Shown: positions 9,815-21,734 of the stretch, in pieces
How the letters are laid out: every line of letters starts with the position of its first letter
How positions within the stretch are numbered: position 1 is the stretch's first letter
Assembly: GCA_037367405.1 (NCBI GenBank)
Contig: JAZKJV010000606.1
Span: 124,001 to 188,000, forward strand
Origin: Ottelia alismoides
Taxonomy: Eukaryota > Streptophyta > Magnoliopsida > Alismatales > Hydrocharitaceae
Direction: 5' to 3'
DNA length: 64,000 nucleotides
Translations under genes and position numbers: made by a program
The notes under the pieces: model-generated
Databases searched by the model: none
Told to the model about the DNA's origin: nothing
Seen by the model: only the letters and a program-made list of their open reading frames with translations

Positions 9815-12216
9815 TTGCCATACAATCCGCTGTGTGGAGCTTGAATGGTGACTCTTCCCCGGGGCCGGATGGCTTCCCGGTCTCCTTCTACAAGGATTTT
9901 TGGGAGGTGGTTTCGGGGGACGTTCTCGCGGTGGCTTCTGACTTCTACTCGGGCAACCTTGGCTTTGATCGTATCAACCGGGCGCACATCGTTCTTATCC
10001 CGAAGAAATCACCCGCCCTCTGTCTCGACGACTTCCGCCCTATTGCCGTCTCCAACGCCATCTACCTTATTATCGCTAAAACCTTGGCCAACCGTCTTTC
10101 GACGATCCTTCACGGACTCATCTCGCCGGTCCAAGGTGCGTTTGTCAAAGGTCGCCATATTACGGATTGCATCCTTGTTGCTTCTGAAATTGTGGCTGAT
10201 TGGAAACGTGAGAAGAAGAAAGGTATCCTTTGGAAGATCGACTTTTCTAAAGCTTATGATTCGCTTGACTGGAAATTCCTATGGGCTGTTCTTCATCGGC
10301 GGGGCTTCCCAAGTGCCTGGATATCTTGGATGCGCAGATGTATCTCCACGGCCTCCCTTTCCGTGCTCGTTAACGGACATCCGGTTGGCGGTCTCTTCCA
10401 ACCTCGTAGGGGGGTGCGGCAGGGTTGCCCATTAGCCCCTATGCTTTTTGTTCTCGCCTCGGACGTCTTGACCAGGATGGTTCATGGTGTCATTGACGCT
10501 GGCCTCACTGCGGGATTTCAGAAGGATGGCCTTTGTGTGCCTATTATTCAGTTCGCGGTCGACACCATGTGCTTCATTGAGGGGAACTCCGACGCGGTGG
10601 CTGGGATGGCTCATGTGATCTCTCTATTCGGTGAACTATCGGGTTTGACGATCAACTTCGACAAATGCTGCTTCGTGCCCTTTGGCTTGTCCGCGCCTGA
10701 GGTGGCCGAGTGCAGCCTTATCCTCGGTTCGCGGATTGGGGAGCTCCCTCTCACCTACCTCGGTGTCCCTATTTCGTCGGGCCGGAACCGCTTGAATGAC
10801 TGGAGGATGATCCTGGACCGGGTGGACTCACGCTTGGCTGGCTGGAAGGCCTCCTTACTTTCTCGTGGTGGTCGCCTCGTTCTTCTTAAGTCGGTTCTCT
10901 CTGCGATTCCCATCTACTTTCTTTCGGTTCGCAAGTTACCTGTGGGCGTTCGCCTCCGGCTGGAAAAATGCATGCGAAGATTTTTATGGGGGCGGGCGGA
11001 TGGCAGCGGCCGCGGGATTCACTTGATTGCTTGGGATGTGGTTACTCGGCCCAAGAGAGCGGGGGGCCTTGGTGTTCGGCCCTTGGAGCGGGTCAATGAG
11101 GCCTTGCTTTTAAAATGGGTGCATAAGGTTTGGGGCAAGGATGAATCATTTTTTGGCCGAGTCCTGCGTGCGATTATGGGCGTGGACTGGATTTCCTTCA
11201 TCCGTGGGAGATGCCCGGTTCACTCTTCCCCCTTTTGGCGATACATTTTTGAAATATATCAAAAGAACCGTTCTCTATTCTCCCCGGTGCTGGGATCGGG
11301 TGCTATCTTCAATTTCTGGATCGACGACTGGACGGGGAGTGGCGCTCTCCGGTCTCGCTTCCCGCGGCTCTTCTCTTTGGCGTCTAACCGCTTGGCCACC
11401 GTTGCTGACTACTGGAACCACGGCGGCTGGTGCCCCGCCTTCTCGGGGTCCCTCTCTGACCAGCGCGTCAACGACTTGGCCTCTCTGTTGGAGGCTCTCT
11501 CATCTTCCTCCTCCCCTGCTGGCGGGCGGGATCACTGGGCTTGGAGGAATGGCCCGTTCTCCTCCCGCAAGGCCTATCTTGCCCTGCTCCCTCCTCCTCC
11601 ACCTCTGGATGCCTCCCTGGCCCGTGACTGCGCTTTCCTTTGGGGGCTCCGCTTACCTCTTAGGATCACCTTCTTCTTCTGGGTTTTTCGTCATCGAAGA
11701 CTGATGACTCGCGATCGATGCGCCTCCCTTCTTCACTCTTCCAACACTCTGTGCCAGCTCTGTGGGTTGTCTGATGAATCGGCGGACCACCTTTTCTTCC
11801 TTTGCACTTCGGTCTCCCGGATTTGGGATGAGGTCGCCTGGGCTCGATCAGCCAATACGGAGGACTTCTGCGACATCCTCTGGGCCAACAGAAGAAGTCC
11901 CCGCTCGCATCTGCTCGGCCCTCTGGCGCGCCTTTGGTCCATCTGGAGGGCCCGCAATGACTCTATCTTCTCGGGTGCGCGCTTCTACGTGGAGAACGTC
12001 AATACCGCGGCTTCCATATTTATCGCTGACTGGTCTACGTAGTTGGGCCTTGGGGCCGGTTGCCGTTTTTTTATTATTATTTGTCTGACCCCTCCCTCTC
12101 CCTTCCTTCTTCCCCTCCTCGACGTGTAAGTATCTCGCTCTATTCTTTATTTATAATATTAGTTTGGGGTGAACACCATCGCGTGTCTCCCCCTTTTTGA
12201 GCCTTCAAAAAAAAAA
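9815..12216 (+). mobile_element. 5'-truncated L1 LINE (LINE a)
   Basis: It begins inside ORF2 just upstream of RT, carries the rest of ORF2 and a short 3' UTR, and ends with an A-run at about 12207-12216. I could not identify a convincing target duplication. It is GC-rich, in contrast to the AT-rich surroundings, and it lies 0.5 kb upstream of the SDP6 exon. Confidence 0.85.
9832..12042 (+). pseudogene. LINE a ORF2 remnant: reverse transcriptase plus zf-RVT
   Basis: One open frame of about 736 codons. RT begins with SPGPDGFPVSFYKDFW. The palm follows with PIAVSNAIYLIIAKTLANRL, KIDFSKAYDSLDW and GVRQGCPLAPMLF. The catalytic box is FAVDTM in place of FADDTM, so one catalytic aspartate is valine. 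Downstream are LTYLGVPIS, the connection region and a C-terminal zinc-binding domain (CQLCGLSDESADHLFFLC) ending in LWSIWRARNDSIF. The endonuclease and ORF1 are absent. A long frame with a lost catalytic residue suggests recent insertion of an already defective copy, or a mutation after insertion. Confidence 0.9.
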
Positions 12217-12723
12217 CAAGAGATGCATTTGATAGTTTGGTATTGGATGAATACATGTAACCGTGGAGAAAAGGTAAATGGTAGAAGTGGAGATGCTAAG
12301 GTGGGTATGAAAACCTTTACGCAAATTTTCAGGACTGATGGGTTGAACCTTTATTCTTCTGCACCCACACTTGTATGCATGTGACAAAGTTAGCTGTGTC
12401 TTATACTTGTTCTCCTGTATTTCGTGTGCAATGATCTGGGAGTAACTTTCACGTTTGTCTGTTTGGTTGTAATATTCATAGTAGGTGACTTGCATTTTTC
12501 TTGTCCGCTTTTGTTTATTAAGCGAACACGACTCCAAATCTCGATCAACTTTCATGACTTAAGCTAAGATTTATTTTCAATGCCGGAGGGAACAATTTTC
12601 CATGGTATTGCCATTATCTTGCACGGTCCAGCTAACAATGTTTTCATAACCTGCAGTTCATTTAATGTGCTTATCCTTGATTATCAACATAACAACTTAG
12701 CCTTTCAATTTGCATGTTCTCAG
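12217..12723 (+). other. Intron sequence upstream of the SDP6 exon
   Basis: AT-rich sequence without coding potential. It ends in a pyrimidine-rich tract and the acceptor TGTTCTCAG at 12715-12723, immediately before the exon. Confidence 0.6.
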
Positions 12724-13055
12724 GGAAAGAGTTCGATGCATATGCAAAAGTTATTGTTAATGCTGCCGGACCTTTCTGTGATATAGTAAGGAAAATGGCA
12801 GATAAGGATACTAAGTCTATGATCTGCCCAAGCAGTGGAGTTCACATAGTTCTTCCAGATTATTATTCTCCAGAAGGGATGGGTCTTATAGTTCCCAAAA
12901 CTAAGGATGGACGGGTTGTCTTCATGCTTCCCTGGCTGGGAAGGACTATTGCAGGAACTACAGATTCCAGTACCACAATAACAATGCTCCCAGAACCACA
13001 TGAAGATGAAATACAATTTATATTAGATTCCATATGTGATTACCTCCGTGTAAAG
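12724..13055 (+). CDS. SDP6: Internal exon of mitochondrial FAD-dependent glycerol-3-phosphate dehydrogenase
   Basis: The 332-bp exon encodes about 110 residues, with landmarks YAKVIVNAAGPFCD, CPSSGVHIVLPDYYSPEG, MGLIVPKTKDGRVVFMLPW and GTTDSSTTITMLPEPHEDEI. These match plant SDP6, the inner-mitochondrial-membrane FAD enzyme that oxidises glycerol-3-phosphate to dihydroxyacetone phosphate and passes electrons to ubiquinone. The AAGPF and GTTD segments belong to the FAD-binding dehydrogenase fold. Splice signals are good: acceptor TTCTCAG before 12724 and donor AAG|GTAGT at 13056. The exon enters with two bases of a glycine codon and has no stop or frameshift. No other exon is found in the window, so the upstream intron would span at least ~5 kb and the downstream one ~50 kb. 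It may alternatively be a gene fragment. Symbol by similarity to the Arabidopsis gene. Confidence 0.88.
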
Positions 13056-13562
13056 GTAGTATAACAGTTTCATATTCTTGAGATAGCTTTATTGATTTTT
13101 TCATTTTCTTCTATTGGTTGTTTCGTTTTCTTATTAATGTATCCCTTTCTTTACCTTGGTTAGTTCTACAAAATTTATTTATAACTTTGGCCACCATCCC
13201 TCATATAATGGGTAGGTCCCTCAAAATTAACGAGTCTTTTTTTCTGACAAGATATTGGAGAAATTGTCCTAGGCCTGTGGTCAGATATCCCACCAAAGAA
13301 GTTCTCCACACACCTTTGAAGAAACTCGAACATCTTCTTCCCATCTTGTCGTTGACCACCATCAATCAGCCACTAGCATATCATCGCTCATGCATGTGTT
13401 GGGTGCACTAGCATGCATTAATGTGCAACACCCCCTACACCATCACGCCCATGTGCATTAGCATGCACACCAACTTGCGATGACCATCACACAGACCATT
13501 GTACAACTACCAACTCAGTATGTATGCATGCATAAACAACAACCAGATCGTCGAGGCATATC
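13056..13562 (+). other. Sequence downstream of the SDP6 exon, probably intronic
   Basis: Starts with the splice donor GTAGTA. A 97-codon ORF (13118-13411) resembles nothing I know. Around 13390-13570 there are several GCATGCA-type repeats. No gene supported. Confidence 0.5.
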
Positions 13563-13577
13563 AAGTGAGACACGCCA
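13563..13577. repeat. Left target-site duplication of LINE b
   Basis: AAGTGAGACACGCCA, 15 bp, repeated exactly at 19230-19244 on the other side of LINE b. Confidence 0.92.
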
Positions 13578-13639
13578 GATCATATGCATTCGAGGAGTGA
13601 TAGACTCCTCGGGTGGGTGAGTGAGGGTTGAACGCGGTC

Positions 13640-15600
13640 CTCTCGGGGCCATGCGGCGCAGGCAGGTGTCCAGGAGAAGGTTGGTGATTGGTCGAGAAGG
13701 TTCAACGGATGGTGTTTACGTTGTAGGGGACGGGGTCACCGTGCGGCTGTGTGTCGTGACCCTGTGAAATGCTTCTTATGTGGGTTGAATGGGCACATAA
13801 GCATCAAATGTGCTAGGAAGTTGGGGAGGAGGTTGGGGGGTGTTGAAGGTGGCGTGGGGGTTGGCAGGGAGGATGACGAGGTCGAGCCGAAGCTGGTCCA
13901 GGTGCTGATAGGCATTTGCCGGTCGGAGGAACGGTGTCTTGCGGATGCAAGGACCTCGACCAGGCAATCAGCCGTGGTTTTAGGGGTGATGTATTGTAAC
14001 TGGAAGGGTCGATGGTGTGCGCTCGAGGTCCCCCAACGGAGGAGGTTCAGAAGTTGCTGTCTTTCTCACGTGGCACAAGGGGGATGGTTCATTGGAGATC
14101 CTCGTTGATTCGGGATGGTTGGTGTGACGCATGATGGAGGAGCATGCACATCTCCATCCGTGGCTTTCCATTAGTGGGAAGGATTATCACTGTGGTGCGT
14201 GGGATGTTGGCGTCGGTGATCTGGGTAGACGAGGTGGTCTCGGGTGTAGCCAACCGCCTTGGATGGTTGCGCTGGGGGTCAGGCGTCAGGTGCCCGCTGC
14301 CGACTCGCTTTGGAGCAAGCTTTGGGGGGGTGCAATTTTGTGGTGGAGGTACGGGAAGATATTCTCACCAGGGCTATGTCGGGGAGTTTATAGGTGGTGG
14401 AGGATGAGGCTGGTCGGGAGAGATCATTTCGGAAGGTATTCGTACCTCTTTCCGTGATTTTCAAAAAGCAATGGTGTTGAGGAAAAAGCTAGGGTTGCTT
14501 CAGGCATCTGCCTTAGCGTTTCTGCCGAGATGCTTTATTATGGCATTGGGGGTCGTGCCTCTTATGTGGACATTTTGGTAGATGGCTTAAGTCTTCGGAA
14601 GCAAGGTTTCGGATCCTCACGTGGTGCTCTCGGATCGGAGTTGCGGTGTCGATGGGGCCCCCGAGAATGGATCCGTCTCACATCAATCGGTAGGGGTGGC
14701 GGGGCCTCTGCTCCTAGTTTGAGTTCGGGTTCCTCATGTGCTCCGCGTCGGAGGGTGAGTCAGCTGTCGATGCTGAACTCGGACTCGAGGTGTTTTTCAA
14801 AGTTGGGGCTTCACTCGGAACCGGTTCTGCGCTCGGGTCCGGTGTTGCGGTTGGGCGCGATGATGCACCTGAACCCGTCTTTGGAGCTGATCCCTGCTGT
14901 CGCCTTGTGTGGGATCTTGCCCAGCGATCCGAATCTCCGATGCTGCTTTCTGAAGAGAGGGAGTGGTCTGCCTCCGCTTCGTTTGACGTTTGCGGGAACT
15001 CCACCTCTGCATGGATCGACAGTTGCGAGCGATCTGGACGGTTCGATGCTGAAGAGAGCTCCTGTCCTGTGGCTGTGGATGTGTCCCCTCCGACCAGATT
15101 CGCTGACGCTATCATGACTCCAGTACAGGCTGATGACTCGGAAAGCTTGGTGGGCTCCTCTGCGGAGCCACCTCGTGGGGAACCTTGGAGCCATGGCTCT
15201 CTGCGGGAGGAACGTTTTTGAAAGCGTTATTTTCGGTGCGACTTGAAGGAGGCGAGGAGGCTGCGACGGCTGGAGGTGTATCGACGTGTGGAGGTGCCCT
15301 TGGGTTGTGGGGTTTCGGGCGGAGGAGGGGAGCTGGAGCCTCAACTCGTTGCAGTGCAGGTGGTGGGCCTTGGGTTGCTGCAGGCGGCGATGGATGATGG
15401 AAATCGATGGGAGATTTCAGGGCCAGAAAGTTTGGTGGAGGAATCTGGAGCAGTACTGGAGGGTCGATAGGTGGTCTTGGGAGAGGGGCCAGGGGCGTTG
15501 TTGGAGGGGGTCGAAGAGGAGGTGGGGGAGGCGCATGGGGTAGGTGGGGTGGGGGAAGGTCTAGAGAGGGAGGTTTTATTGAGTCTCGATTTGGTTCCAC
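13640..15600 (+). pseudogene. LINE b ORF1 remnant with CCHC zinc knuckles
   Basis: Two knuckles are clear at about 13711-13815: CRGRGHRAAVC and CFLCGLNGHISIKC. These are typical of the RNA-binding ORF1 of plant L1 elements. The rest to 15600 is GC-rich low-complexity sequence in shifting frames with serine/acid-rich and glycine/arginine-rich stretches, and I see no further domain. Confidence 0.75.
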
Positions 15601-15624
15601 CGTCGGGGGTCTCGAAGGTTTCTT

Positions 15625-18600
15625 AATGAAGCCGTTAACTTGGCATGTAAGGGGTCTGGGGCAGTCTGTGAAGCGGTCGGCGGTGGGTAGAAATAGAATG
15701 CTGTCGGAGTAGAGAGCGGTCGTCGCCATGTTGCAGGAAACTAAGTTTTTGGGCGATTTAAGTGGCAAATGGAGGGAGATTGGGGGCCTAGATTGGGAGA
15801 GTTCTGGGCCATAGAGACTATCGGGGCAACTGGGGGTATTATGACGGGTTGGGATGGAGCTTTGCCGGAGTAGGCATATGTGGAGGTCCGTGGGGCGTTC
15901 TCGCTCTCGATCTTGTTGCGATATAAGGCGGGTGGCTTGGTGATTCTGACCACAAATGTATATGATCCTTGCAATTAGGATGGTATTGGAGGCTTGGTGA
16001 ATGAGATATGGATGGTGAGGGCGAGGTTCCCGGACGCAACATGGATCATTGTCGGGGACTTTAATGTGGCATTGCGTCCGAAGGATCGGCCCGGGGGTCG
16101 TGGAGGGAGAGACTGCGGTTCTTCAACGCTTGCGGAGATGGCGGATGATTTAGGTCTCCAGGTGGTAGATGTTGCCGGTTATAGATATACATGGCAGAGC
16201 TCGCGCTCTCGCTCCCATGATGTTATCTAAGGCGCTGATGGCCTTTCCGCTGGTTGGGGCTCGGGCACTTCCCCGGATGCTATCGGATCATACGCCGCTG
16301 CTTATGGTATTCCGGGGAGTTTAACTGCCTACGTTCGTTCTTCATATTCGAGAAGGCGCGGCTCTTGGAGGAGGGGTTCAAGGAGGTGGTGATGGAATTT
16401 TTGGCCGGGTGCTCGGTGATGGGTTCAACAACATTCAGGCCCACGAGCAAGCTTATGGCGCTCAAGAAATTCTTGATAAACTTCAACATGGAGAAGAGGG
16501 TGCAGTGCAGGGCCTGAAAGCAGTTGGCTCAACAGGAGGTTCAACGTCTTGACAAGCTAGAGGATGAGAGGGCTCTGACAGCTGACATGATGGTCGTGAG
16601 GGGAAATCACTTGGAGGAGATTTTCAGGGAGGAAGAAAAGGATGTTGCTTGGAGACAGAGATCTAGACAGTGATGGATGCGAGAGGGGGATGCAAACACG
16701 AGATTCTTTCATGCAATGGCCATCGGGAGAAGGCACATGAACCTGATTCACTCGATTTCGGTTGGTGGGGAGGTGGTAGAGGGGGATGAAGCGGTGTGAG
16801 AGGCTTTGCAGTCGCACTTCCAGGGTTTCAGTATGCAACGTGGGATGGATGGATGGGGATGGCAGGGGAATGGTGTCTCGCGCATTCCTGAGTCGGATGT
16901 GGCTTCGCTGGTGAGAGATTTCTCGGAGGAGGAGACCAAACGAGCATTGTTTCAGCTGAATGCGGATGGGACGCCAGGCCTGGATTGGTTCCCGGTCCTT
17001 TTCTACTGGGAATTTTGGGATGTGATCAAGCAGGACTTGATGGAGGTGCTTGCGGAATTCTGAGATGGCATTTGCGATTTTGAGATGTTCAACAAGGCAC
17101 TCATTTTTCTGCTTTCGAAGAAGGATACATTGAGCATGGTGGAAGATTACATGTCGATTGCTCTAGCTAATGCTGTTTATGTGATTATTGTAAAGATCTT
17201 GGCGAATAGGTTGAAGGGAGTGCTTGACAAGATTATTTTGCTAGAGCGGACGACTTTTGTGCCGGGGAGAGCTATGGCTCATGGCTTGGTTATGGCGTCT
17301 GAGACGGCGACAGACCGAAAAAGAGGCAAGGCATAGGGGTTGATTTGGAAGGTGTTATTTTCTAAGACTTTTGACAGTGTGTGCTGGAGATTCTTGTGGG
17401 TTTCTTTAAAGAAGAGAGGCTTCCCGAGCCAATGGATTTTGTGGGTGAAGCGATGCGTCACAACGGTCTCCAACGCCGTGCTGGTCAATGGCAGTCCGGA
17501 GGGGGGATTTTTTCCAACCGCAAAGGGGCATTAGGCAAGGATGCCCTTTGGCTCCGCTCTTGTTTGTGATTGTGGCAGATGCAATGGCAATAATGATGAG
17601 GTTGGCTATACGCGGTGGTTGTTGTGTTGGATATGAGGAGGGGATATCCGTCCCGCTTCTACAATATGCTGACGATACTGTGGTGTTCCTGGGAACTAAT
17701 GAGGTGCAGATGCGTCGGGTCAATCATCTTGGATATTTTTGGGGACCTATCTGGGCTACAGACTAACATAGGAAAATCAGCGGTGGTCCTCTTTGGCCTC
17801 GATGGGACGGAGGTGCAGAGAGTAGTGGCGATTTTGGGTTATCCTACGACCGCGCTGCATATTACTTATTTGGGCTGCCTTTGGTGGCGGGGCGACCCAA
17901 ATCTCGAGATTGGCGGATTCTGTTGGGGAGAATGGAGGGGAGGCTGACATGGTGGAAGGCGTCGATGCTATCGAAAGGTAGGAAGTTGGTTCTATTGATG
18001 CATGCTCTCTCAGTCATCCCTATTTTTTCTGCTCTTCTGATCCACGAGGCTGCTTCTTGTAGGTGTTCGTGCGAGGATCGAGGTTTTGATGAGGCAGTTA
18101 TTCTGGTCAGATGGGAGGCTGTATAGGAAAGGAGTGCACTTGGTGGATTGGAACAGGGTGACTGCATCAAAGGAAAAGGGCGGCTTGGAAGTTCTTCGGG
18201 TGGCAGAGATGAACAAAGCATTCATGTCTAAATGGGTGGTCCACATCTGGGGAAAATCAGACAAGCAGGTATGTAGATTGATGAGGAAGCTCCATGGGGT
18301 GTCCATTTTGGGGCGTGATTGCCGTTGTCGCGATGGAAGGGGATTACGAAGGTGATCTCGGAGGTGGAATTGAAATTGAGACCGATTCTTGGGGATGGTT
18401 CGGGATTTCGCTTTTGGCGGGATGACTGTACGGGCGATGAGGTGTTGGTCTATCGGTACCCCTGCCTCATGCAGTTGACTGACAACATGAAGGTGGCAGT
18501 GAACGATGTTTGGATGCATGGAGCATGGTCTTCGTCGTTCTCCTTGGGTGTATCCGATCACATGATTCAGGATTTCTTAGCTTTACAGGAGGATCTGGCG

Positions 18601-19103
18601 CTGGTGGAGGGACCTTCAGTGGGAAGAGATCACTATATTTGGGGTTGATGTTAGGTTCTCGATGAATAAGGCTTATCGGTTTTTGGTGGATGATGGGGAG
18701 GGGGTGGATGAGGGGATTATTCTTGATAACAGGATCATTTGGAGGAGCATGGTTCCTAACCGTATCAGGATCTTTCTTTGGTTCCTTAGGCTTGGTAGGC
18801 CTCTCACGTAGGCCCATCAAAGGCTGTTGTTGGGGGTGGAGGTGGATCCTTGTGCTAGATGTGGGGTGGTGGTGGAGGACGTTGATCACCTCTTTTCTCA
18901 TGTTCCTCTTGTTAGATCTGGAACAGAGCCAGCCTATCCTGAGTGTAATGGGCAGGATTGCACCAGCTTTTGGTGAAGCATTAGAGCGTTTTGTGGTCAC
19001 GCCCACGAGGACAATGCTTACCAGTTTGCTTTACTCTGGGCGATATGGTGCGTTAGGAATGGTAGCATTTTTGAGGGGCAAAGATGTTATACTGAAAATG
19101 TAA
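15625..19103 (+). pseudogene. LINE b ORF2 remnant: endonuclease, RT, zf-RVT
   Basis: It starts MKPLTWHVRGLGQSVKRSAV, the usual beginning of the apurinic endonuclease. Further endonuclease marks are MLQETKFLG (15729) and IVGDFNVALRPKDRPGG (16050). RT runs from about 16960 (DGTPGLDWFPVLFYWEFW) through GIRQGCPLAPLLFVI (17530) to an intact YADD box (LLQYADDTVVFLG, 17658). The zinc-binding region is near 18850 (CARCGVVVEDVDHLFSH). Many stop codons and frame changes make it non-functional. Confidence 0.9.
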
Positions 19104-19229
19104 TCGAACACTGTAGGGATTTATGCTCTTCTTGGTCCTTGTAAGCGGTTGTAACACATTGTTCTATAGCTATTTGTATACACTTTTTGCGGTGGATCCC
19201 AATGTGGGAATCTACCCTTCTTCTAAAAA

Positions 19230-19244
19230 AAGTGAGACACGCCA
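19230..19244. repeat. Right target-site duplication of LINE b
   Basis: AAGTGAGACACGCCA, identical to 13563-13577. Confidence 0.92.
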
Positions 19245-20038
19245 CTTTTTTTGTTTATATGGCCGTTCAATCGGGCTCTCATCCTAGACTATGGCATCTT
19301 ATATGATGGATTCAGGTGATTAATCCCAAAACGCTAGTAGGAAGAGAAAAACCCTTTTTCTTGACATGATTGATGCTTATGAGAAGGAGCATATATGAAG
19401 GAAGAAGAGTCCATGGAGAAAAATGTAAGTGCTTGTCTTGAAAGCATAATAAATGCACAAGTAAAGTCATAGATCCAATCTACTCTTGTTTCATGGATAT
19501 TCAACGAGATGCTACATCATCCCACTGTGGAATGGGTATGGGATTTTCTGAAGTCAATAGTTTACTAGAATACTATGAAGGTTTTCCAACTATAGATTGA
19601 TAGAACCCTTATAAGACAAAATGGACTTCTGCAATCAGAATCCGATTGTACTATGAGAAGAGTCTTTGAGAGGCTTCCTAATTATGATCTCATATCTATA
19701 CATGTCCCTCCCAGATCTTGTTTTGAGCATAGAATATGTGCATACTTTTTCTTGTAGGCCTTGACCCTACACATGAGTTTGGTTGTAGTTAGAAGTTAAT
19801 TGTGCCTAAGGTGTCGACTATGGAGGAGGCATATAGTAGGTTGAGTTAAATGTTTATCTCTTTGCCCACTACTTGGACTTTGGAGACCACCTTTGCCATG
19901 TTGTTTCCTATTGTCAACGACGTGTGCTTATGACCAATGGATGTTGTTCCACATGACAATGTACATATCTTGACAAGCCAGGTCATGCTGAGGACACTTG
20001 TTGCCGTAATCATGGTCATCTGGCCTTGTATACCGGAT
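19245..20038 (+). pseudogene. Old copia (H), gag remnant
   Basis: Highly degraded plus-strand copia gag. FLVGLDPTHEF and STMEEAYSRLS (19750-19850) match the UBN2-type gag, and a zinc-knuckle remnant GHAEDTCCRNHGHLALYTG lies at about 19984-20038. Copia B is inserted right after it, and the element resumes at 34634. Many stops show great age. Confidence 0.72.
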
Positions 20039-20181
20039 TGTGGAGAGAATAGAATTGTGTTCCTTCATAGAGATCCTAGGGCTCTCTTATATGGCAGAAA
20101 AGCCCTGGGTAAATTATATAAAAGGTACAAGGAAGAAAAATAAATAAGAGACACACACTCAGAGATACAAATATCTCAACA
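20039..20181 (-). repeat. 3' LTR of copia B
   Basis: 143 bp, TGTGGAGAG...CTCAACA as written. Next to it is the purine tract seen in reverse as CTCCTCCTCAAGCTGG (from 20182), which sets the strand. Confidence 0.88.
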
Positions 20182-20229
20182 CTCCTCCTCAAGCTGGAGC
20201 ATATATGTCTATCATGTTCAGCTTGAAAC

Positions 20230-21655
20230 AACATCTCTAATAAGGACCTCTAGCAAGCGCTTTGGTGAATATATCTGCAGTCTGATCTCCAGTAGTGACA
20301 TGGGATGTGGATATGAGTCCCTTCTGGATCATGTCTCTGGTATAGTGGTAATTCAACTCTATATGCTTGGTCCGTTCATGAAATGCATGATTATTGTCAA
20401 TAAATAAAGTTGCTTGTTGTCGCATAAAAGTTGCATGAGAAGAGGTACCTCAACTGCAAGATCAGTCAAGATTGATCTAACCCACATCATCTCTGTGCTC
20501 CTCTGAGTCATGGCTCTGTACTCAGACTCTGCACTGGATCTAGCAACCATTGTTTGCTTCTTGCTCTTCCATGGCATGAGTGAACTCCCAACAAAAACTG
20601 TAAAACCAGATGTAGACTTCCTGTCTCTAGGGCATCCTGCATAATCTGCATTCGCACAAGCTGTCACCTCAAGAGATGCACCTCTGCTGAATATAAGACT
20701 AGTACCTGGTGAAGTCATCAAATATCTCAGAATCATATGGACAACATCCATATATACCTGTCTGGGTTGCTCCATGAACTGGCTCACCTTGCTCACAACA
20801 AAGGATATGTCTGGCCTGGTGATAGTAGCATAAAAGAGCTTCCCAACAATCTCACTGTATCTCCTCTTATCTACCTCCTCATTGTCATCATCATATAATC
20901 TCATGCTCGGATCCATAGGGGTAGTAGCAGGCTTGCACCCTGTCATACCCGTCTCTATACTTCTTCTGGGTCATCATAAAACCACGTTGGTTCCTAGCAA
21001 ACTCTAATCCGAGGAAGTAATGTAGATTGCCAAGATCCTTAATCACAAATTGCTCTCTTAGAATCTCCTTAACAGACTGAATACCCTGCTCGTCATCACC
21101 CGTGACAATTATGTCATCAACATCAACTAGAATGGTAATTGTACCTCTCTGTCTCCTCCAAAAAAGTGAATGATCTGCAGTGGACCACACAAACCCCTGG
21201 TGCTTTATCAACTATGAGAGCTTTTGGTACCAAGCTCTCATACTCTGCTTCATGACATATGTCGCCTTGTGAGCCTGTACATCTTCTGAGACTCCCCCTC
21301 AGCAGCAAACCTTGGTGGTTGCTGCATGCACACCTCCTCCTATAGATCTCTATATAGAAAAACATTCTTCACATCAAGTTGGTAAAGCGGTCAGTCCTGT
21401 GTCACAACAACTGATAGATGAATGCGTAATGTCGAATGTCTAGCCACCGGTAAGAAGGTATCCTGGTCGTCCACCCCATACGTCTGGGTGAACCCTCGCG
21501 CTATGAGCCTCACTTTGTAGCGATCCACACTGCCATCTGCCTGTTGCTTCACTGTAAAGATCCATATGCACCCCACAACAGAGGCCCCTAGAGGAGCAGA
21601 AACAATGTTCCAGGTACCACTAAACTGTAAAGCTGCCATCTCCTCCTCCTTGGTA
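20230..21655 (-). pseudogene. Copia B reverse transcriptase and RNase H
   Basis: RNase H (20237-20946) shows DRKSTSGFTVFVGSSLMPW, SSAESEYRAMTQRSTEMMW and [19 protein letters not shown] (20891-21640) shows GASVVGCIWIFTVK, DRYKVRLIARGFTQTYGVDD, the catalytic DVDDIIVTGDD and DLGNLHYFLGLEFAR. At least three frame changes separate the pieces. Confidence 0.92.
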
Positions 21656-21734
21656 AGTCGTCAGCTACTGTCTTGTACTGCCTCCTGGTATGTTCGTGGG
21701 ATAGTAACAACATAGAGTCCCACGACAAACCTCA

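Larger units (their letters stand above)
13578..19229 (+). mobile_element. Near full-length L1 LINE (LINE b), inactive
   Basis: The exact 15-bp target duplication and a short A-run at the 3' end delimit a 5.65-kb element with ORF1, ORF2 and a 3' UTR. ORF1 zinc knuckles, endonuclease, RT and the C-terminal zf-RVT domain are in the expected order. Numerous stops and frameshifts break both ORFs. A size this close to a full L1 is unusual among the window's LINEs, which are otherwise 5' truncated. Confidence 0.9.

Noticed and set aside
9772..9826. Repeated TTGCCATACAAT (9772-9783 and 9815-9826) as target duplication of LINE a
   Set aside because: Both copies lie on the 5' side only, and there is no matching copy after the A-run at 12216.
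13118..13411. 97-codon ORF downstream of the SDP6 exon as the next exon
   Set aside because: It does not match the protein that follows in SDP6 and lacks convincing splice sites.
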